A DNA stretch of 8,809 bases from Holophagales bacterium UBA2201 (lineage in GTDB: Bacteria > Acidobacteriota > Thermoanaerobaculia > UBA2201): contig DCUZ01000052.1 in NCBI GenBank assembly GCA_002327305.1, positions 1 to 8,809 of the forward strand. The letters are read 5' to 3'. Position numbers and translations under genes: made by a program. How positions within the stretch are numbered: the stretch's first letter is position 1; each line of letters starts with the position of its first letter. Below, in pieces: positions 5,945 through 8,809 of the stretch. The notes under the pieces are model-generated. The model saw nothing but the letters and a program-made list of their open reading frames with translations, had not been told where the DNA came from and searched no databases.

Positions 5945-7327
5945 ATGAGAAGAAAAAAGGGCCACTCTAATGTACGCATTGGAATTTGCGTTCTGTTGGT
6001 CGTGGGGGCCGCCGCCCTCGTTCCTGCACAACAGGGGAATATCGTCTCCAGCTACGGCCCCAACAACCAGGATGTGACGTTCGATCAGATCAAGGCGGCC
6101 CGCCTGGCCGTCAAGGCCGAGCGCGCCAAGACCCACGCCGCGCTCCTGGCGCTGAGATACGATCTCAAGGAAGGCACGGGAGATGCCAGGATGTCCGGAG
6201 GGAAGCCGGTTCCGATCGGGCCCACGGCCCGCCTGGTCGGCGTCACATGGGAGCAACTCGGCAAGATGACTCCCGAGCAGATCAAGGACAAGGGGCTCTT
6301 TCCCTATCCGCCCCTCCCTTTCCCGGATCATGCCGAAGGGGGCATGCTCTTTCCCAAGATGACGATCGACGTACTGCCGCGTCTGGCGCGTTTCGACATG
6401 GATTTCGACCTCCCGGAGCACTTCCTGCCCGAGAAGGCTCCCCCGATCTTTCTGACGACGCGCCCGGATCTTGGCGACGTCTCGAAGGGGAAAGTGATCA
6501 CGCTCGAGAACTACTACGAGATCTTCAACGGCATCTTGAACCCGAAGCAACTCGAGGGTTTGCGCCTCCTGGTAACGCAGTTTCCCCAGCAGCAGTTCAA
6601 TGCGACGGAGGATCGGCGGACGGATCGCGCCGACGGGATGATCGGGGTAACCTGCTTCGACTGCCACGTGAACGGGCACACCAACCGGGCCACGCATCTT
6701 GTCGGTGACATCCGGCCCCAGGAGTTCCGGCACCGGATCAACACCCCGACTCTCCGCGGCGTGAATGTCCAACGCCTTTTCGGGTCGCAGCGCGCCCTCA
6801 AGACGGTGGAAGACTTCACCGAGTTCGAGCAGCGCGCCGCCTACTTCGACGGCGACCACACCATGGCGGCCAAAAAAGGGGTCAATGTTCTGGAGCGGGG
6901 CTCCCAGGTCCACTTCATGTCTGAGTTCATGGCCATCCTCGATTTCCCGCCCACCTCCAAGCTGAACATATACGGAGAGCTGGACGCGGCGAAAGCCGCT
7001 CCCTCCGAACTGAGGGGCCAGGCTCTCTTTAATGGAAGAGCCCGTTGCTCCACCTGCCATCCCGCGCCCTACTACACCGATAACGACATGCACAACCTCA
7101 AAGCCGAGCGGTTCTACAAGCAGACCCTGGTGAACGGTATGATGATGGCGCACGACGGCCCCATCAAGACCTTCCCGCTTCGAGGCGCCAAGGACTCGCC
7201 CCCCTATCTGCATGACGGACGATGTCTCACCCTCGAAGACACCGTGGAGTACTTCAATCTGATCCAGCAGCTCCAACTAACGGCGCAGGAGAAGAAGGAC
7301 CTTGTGGCATTTATGCGGGCGATCTAA
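5945..7327 (+). CDS. Exported di-heme cytochrome c peroxidase/MauG-like protein
   Basis: This 460-residue protein appears to be a periplasmic di-heme c-type cytochrome of the bacterial cytochrome c peroxidase/MauG superfamily, which reduces H2O2 or carries out heme-based oxidation. A signal peptide is visible: basic MRRKK, hydrophobic core about 11-27, likely cleavage after VPA near residue 28. Heme sites are CFDCH (237-241) and CSTCH (368-372). Family-like segments follow each heme: INTPTLRGV (265-273) and YFDGDH (300-305) after the first, and PYYTDNDMHNL (375-385), FPLRGAKDSPPYLHDGR (410-426) and LTLEDTVEYF (428-437) after the second. It is longer than the usual 320-350 residues because about 200 residues lie between the signal peptide and heme 1; I cannot assign that part a domain. 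AAGGAG (5930-5935) nine bases upstream fixes the start. Expression is probably sigma-54 dependent. The gene is followed after 35 bases by the prenyltransferase gene. Peroxidase activity itself is not shown. Confidence 0.85.
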   Translation: MRRKKGHSNVRIGICVLLVVGAAALVPAQQGNIVSSYGPNNQDVTFDQIKAARLAVKAERAKTHAALLALRYDLKEGTGDARMSGGKPVPIGPTARLVGVTWEQLGKMTPEQIKDKGLFPYPPLPFPDHAEGGMLFPKMTIDVLPRLARFDMDFDLPEHFLPEKAPPIFLTTRPDLGDVSKGKVITLENYYEIFNGILNPKQLEGLRLLVTQFPQQQFNATEDRRTDRADGMIGVTCFDCHVNGHTNRATHLVGDIRPQEFRHRINTPTLRGVNVQRLFGSQRALKTVEDFTEFEQRAAYFDGDHTMAAKKGVNVLERGSQVHFMSEFMAILDFPPTSKLNIYGELDAAKAAPSELRGQALFNGRARCSTCHPAPYYTDNDMHNLKAERFYKQTLVNGMMMAHDGPIKTFPLRGAKDSPPYLHDGRCLTLEDTVEYFNLIQQLQLTAQEKKDLVAFMRAI

Positions 7328-7362
7328 GCCGCCATCCCAAGTCCCGCAACATGAGGTTTTCG

Positions 7363-7977
7363 ATGGCAAAATTTAAAATTCCGCATCATGTTGGCTTCAT
7401 TCCAGATGGGAATCGCCGTTGGGCCAGGGATCATGGCTTGCCCAAGGAAGCGGGATATGCTCATGGGATCAACCCAGGGCTATTGCTGTACGAGAAATGC
7501 AAAAAATTGGGAATCGAGGAAACATCCATCTACTGCTTCACCCAGGACAACACCAAACGGCCTTCCATTCAGAAGCAGGCCTTCAGCGAGGCCAGCGTTG
7601 CGTTCGCAATCGAAATAGCGCGCCGGGGAGCGGCTCTGCTTGTTGTCGGCGATGAGACCTCAACGCAATTCCCTCAGGCGTTGAGAAAGTTCCGGCATAG
7701 GCAGGGGATCGGGATAAAAGTGAATCTGCTCGTCAACTATGGCTGGGAGTGGGATTTGGCCGGCCTTAAAAACGGCGGCTTGCGTTCGAAGGAGGTTTCA
7801 CGCTTGGATTTGATCGTGCGCTGGGGAGGAGCGCGCCGGTTGAGCGGCTTTCTTCCGGTGCAATCGGTCTACGCGGATTTCTATGTCAGGGAGGAATATT
7901 GGCCGGATTATGATCAGCAGCATTTTGAGCAGGCCCTCGCCTGGTACGGCAACCAGGACCAAACCCTGGGCGGATGA
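7363..7977 (+). CDS. Short divergent cis-prenyltransferase (UppS/undecaprenyl diphosphate synthase family)
   Basis: This 204-residue protein is a clear homologue of undecaprenyl diphosphate synthase, which condenses isopentenyl diphosphate units into cis-polyprenyl chains. Seen: HVGFIPDGNRRWA (9-21) with the catalytic Asp15, IYCFTQDNTKRP (56-67), NLLVNYGWEWDL (121-132) and the C-terminal VRWGGARRLSGF (152-163) with VYADFYV (169-175). It is shorter than the usual 230-260 residues, with material missing before the NYG motif and before the RWGG motif. Aligned without gaps to E. coli UppS as I recall it, several active-site positions differ: His43 to Tyr32, Ser71 to Thr60, Glu73 to Asp62, Trp75 to Thr64, Glu198 to Ala157, Glu213 to Asp172; Asp26, Asn28, Arg77, Arg194 and Arg200 are kept. 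No isoprenoid or envelope genes surround it, so it is probably a second, specialised enzyme. Start 7363 has TGAGGT six bases upstream; ATG 7351 is an alternative. Its base composition looks less GC-rich than block 1. Confidence 0.85.
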   Translation: MAKFKIPHHVGFIPDGNRRWARDHGLPKEAGYAHGINPGLLLYEKCKKLGIEETSIYCFTQDNTKRPSIQKQAFSEASVAFAIEIARRGAALLVVGDETSTQFPQALRKFRHRQGIGIKVNLLVNYGWEWDLAGLKNGGLRSKEVSRLDLIVRWGGARRLSGFLPVQSVYADFYVREEYWPDYDQQHFEQALAWYGNQDQTLGG

Positions 7978-7986
7978 TATTCCTGG

Positions 7987-8035
7987 CGGGAACAGTGCCC
8001 CACTTGGGGTAAACCAACAACGGAGGGTGTTCGCG
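7987..8035 (+). other. Potential RNA stem enclosing a small hairpin and a Shine-Dalgarno
   Basis: CGGGAACA (7987-7994) can pair with TGTTCGCG (8028-8035) at seven of eight positions. Inside lies CCCCA-CT-TGGGG (7998-8009), which would fold as a GC-rich hairpin. The enclosed part also contains GGAGG (8022-8026), and the last paired base is the G of a GTG codon. There is no T-run, so it is unlikely to be an intrinsic terminator. It could affect translation of the short frame behind it or mRNA stability. Confidence 0.35.
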
Positions 8036-8124
8036 TGATCCCGACCATGCTTGGCAAAGCGGCTGAAACCAAACAAACGACCCAACCGACAACGCCTACC
8101 CATGAAAAGGAGACACAACAATGA
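8035..8124 (+). CDS. Possible 29-codon leader-type ORF with GTG start
   Basis: The frame starts at GTG 8035, preceded by GGAGGG (8022-8027) with a seven-base gap, and ends at TGA 8122-8124 in an ATGA overlap with the hydrolase start. The peptide begins MIPTMLGKAAETK and continues as a hydrophilic stretch rich in Thr, Gln, Lys and Pro, with no hydrophobic segment. The signals fit a translated, coupled leader peptide, but the low-complexity content also fits a chance frame. I do not recognise it. Confidence 0.3.
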   Translation: MIPTMLGKAAETKQTTQPTTPTHEKETQQ

Positions 8125-8809
8125 GCACGATTACGACGCAAGACGGCACGCAGATCTATTACAAGGATTGGGGCACGGGACTGCCTGTGATATTCAGCCA
8201 CGGATGGCCCCTCAACGCGGACAGCTGGGAGGCCCAAATGGTATTCCTGGCCTCCAACGGCTATCGCTGCATCGCACATGACCGCCGCGGCCATGGTCGG
8301 TCCAGTCAGCCCTGGACGGGCAACGACATGGACACCTATGCCGACGACCTCGCCCAGCTCATCGACGCCCTCGACCTGAAGGGCGCCGTCCTGGTCGGCT
8401 TCTCCGCGGGCGGCGGCGAAGTCGCCCGCTACATCGGACGACACGGTACCAAACGGGTGGCCAAGGCGGCATTGATAGCCGCGGTCCCGCCGTTGATGCT
8501 GAAAACGGAGGCCAATCCCGGCGGCCTGCCGATGGAAAAGTTCGACGCAATACGCCTGGGCTGCATGACCGACCGCTCGCAGTTTTACAAGGATCTCGCC
8601 GCCGGCCCGTTCTTTGGAGCCAACAGGCCCGGCGCCAAGGTTTCGCAGGGCATGATCGACTCGTTCTGGCTCCAGGGCATGCAGGCCGGTCACAAGAACA
8701 CTTTTGACTGCATCAAAGCGTTCTCCGAAACGGATTTCACCGAAGATCTCAAGAAGTTCGACGTGCCGACCCTGATCATCCATGGCGACGACGACCAGAT
8801 TGTGCCGAT
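8121..8809 (+). CDS. Alpha/beta hydrolase, non-heme chloroperoxidase type (3' end outside the window)
   Basis: The first 229 residues of an alpha/beta-hydrolase-fold enzyme are present, closest in style to bacterial cofactor-free (non-heme) haloperoxidases, which are about 275 residues. These are serine esterases/perhydrolases; they can form peracids from H2O2 and acetate, and the natural substrate is usually unknown. Seen: oxyanion-region SHGWPLNADSW (26-36), HDRRGHGRSSQP (53-64), nucleophile elbow GFSAGGGEVARYIGRHG (93-109) with Ser95, and HGDDDQIVP (221-229) containing the catalytic Asp. The catalytic His lies beyond the window end. No signal peptide is seen, so it is probably cytoplasmic. 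AAGGAG (8107-8112) eight bases before ATG 8121 fixes the start. The frame stays open to the last base. It is 143 bases behind the prenyltransferase gene, possibly on the same transcript. Confidence 0.9.
   Translation, partial: MSTITTQDGTQIYYKDWGTGLPVIFSHGWPLNADSWEAQMVFLASNGYRCIAHDRRGHGRSSQPWTGNDMDTYADDLAQLIDALDLKGAVLVGFSAGGGEVARYIGRHGTKRVAKAALIAAVPPLMLKTEANPGGLPMEKFDAIRLGCMTDRSQFYKDLAAGPFFGANRPGAKVSQGMIDSFWLQGMQAGHKNTFDCIKAFSETDFTEDLKKFDVPTLIIHGDDDQIVP

Noticed and set aside
5804..7276. 490-codon open frame on the minus strand
   Set aside because: It is opposite the di-heme cytochrome gene, which has a signal peptide, two CXXCH motifs and a ribosome-binding site. The antisense product resembles no known protein.
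7222..7362. N-terminal extension of the prenyltransferase
   Set aside because: It lies mostly inside the cytochrome gene in another frame and has no homology to UppS; the conserved start is around HVGFIPDGN.
7998..8009. Intrinsic terminator after the prenyltransferase gene
   Set aside because: The hairpin is short and no T-run follows it, so termination is not supported.
7914..8783. 289-codon open frame on the minus strand
   Set aside because: It is opposite the alpha/beta hydrolase gene, whose catalytic motifs are clear.
1..8809. tRNA, rRNA, CRISPR array, transposase or phage genes
   Set aside because: No cloverleaf-like sequence, regularly spaced repeats or recognisable mobile-element protein was seen.

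Overview
All recognisable genes in this GC-rich window lie on the + strand, in two blocks. The genes suggest a Gram-negative bacterium: an exported di-heme c-type cytochrome of the bacterial peroxidase superfamily, a sigma-54 activator and a consensus -24/-12 promoter. A Desulfobacterota (former Deltaproteobacteria) or other proteobacterial source is plausible, but this is inferred from gene style only.

Block 1 (1-4202) is a tightly packed run of membrane-protein genes. It opens inside a P-type Ca2+-ATPase that still carries all the M5/M6/M8 residues of a two-site, SERCA-like pump. A YihY/BrkB-family membrane protein follows, overlapping it by 23 bases. Next comes a 51-residue small ORF whose start overlaps the yihY-like stop (ATGA) and whose stop overlaps the start of the next gene by 8 bases. 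That next gene encodes a 232-residue protein with two membrane segments and no assigned function. An AI-2E/PerM-family transporter ends the run. The overlaps suggest one translationally coupled transcript.

Block 2 (about 4235-8809) begins with an extended -10 promoter and a 443-residue NtrC-type response regulator (receiver, AAA+ with GAFTGA, Fis-type HTH). Two active-site positions of its receiver are substituted. A 349-base intergenic region follows. It holds a large nested inverted repeat, then a dense cluster of CCGGTC/GACCGG half-sites, then a sigma-54 promoter that matches the full consensus (5892-5907). The promoter sits 37 bases before a 460-residue exported di-heme cytochrome c peroxidase/MauG-like protein. 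Behind that gene are a short, divergent cis-prenyltransferase (UppS family), a possible 29-codon GTG-start ORF, and an alpha/beta hydrolase of the non-heme chloroperoxidase type, cut by the window end.

The most interesting reading is a self-contained sigma-54 module: the regulator would be made from a sigma-70-type promoter, bind the CCGGTC sites, and switch on the di-heme cytochrome and perhaps the two enzymes behind it. The link between regulator and promoter is inferred from adjacency and motif content. No sensor kinase is visible in the window.
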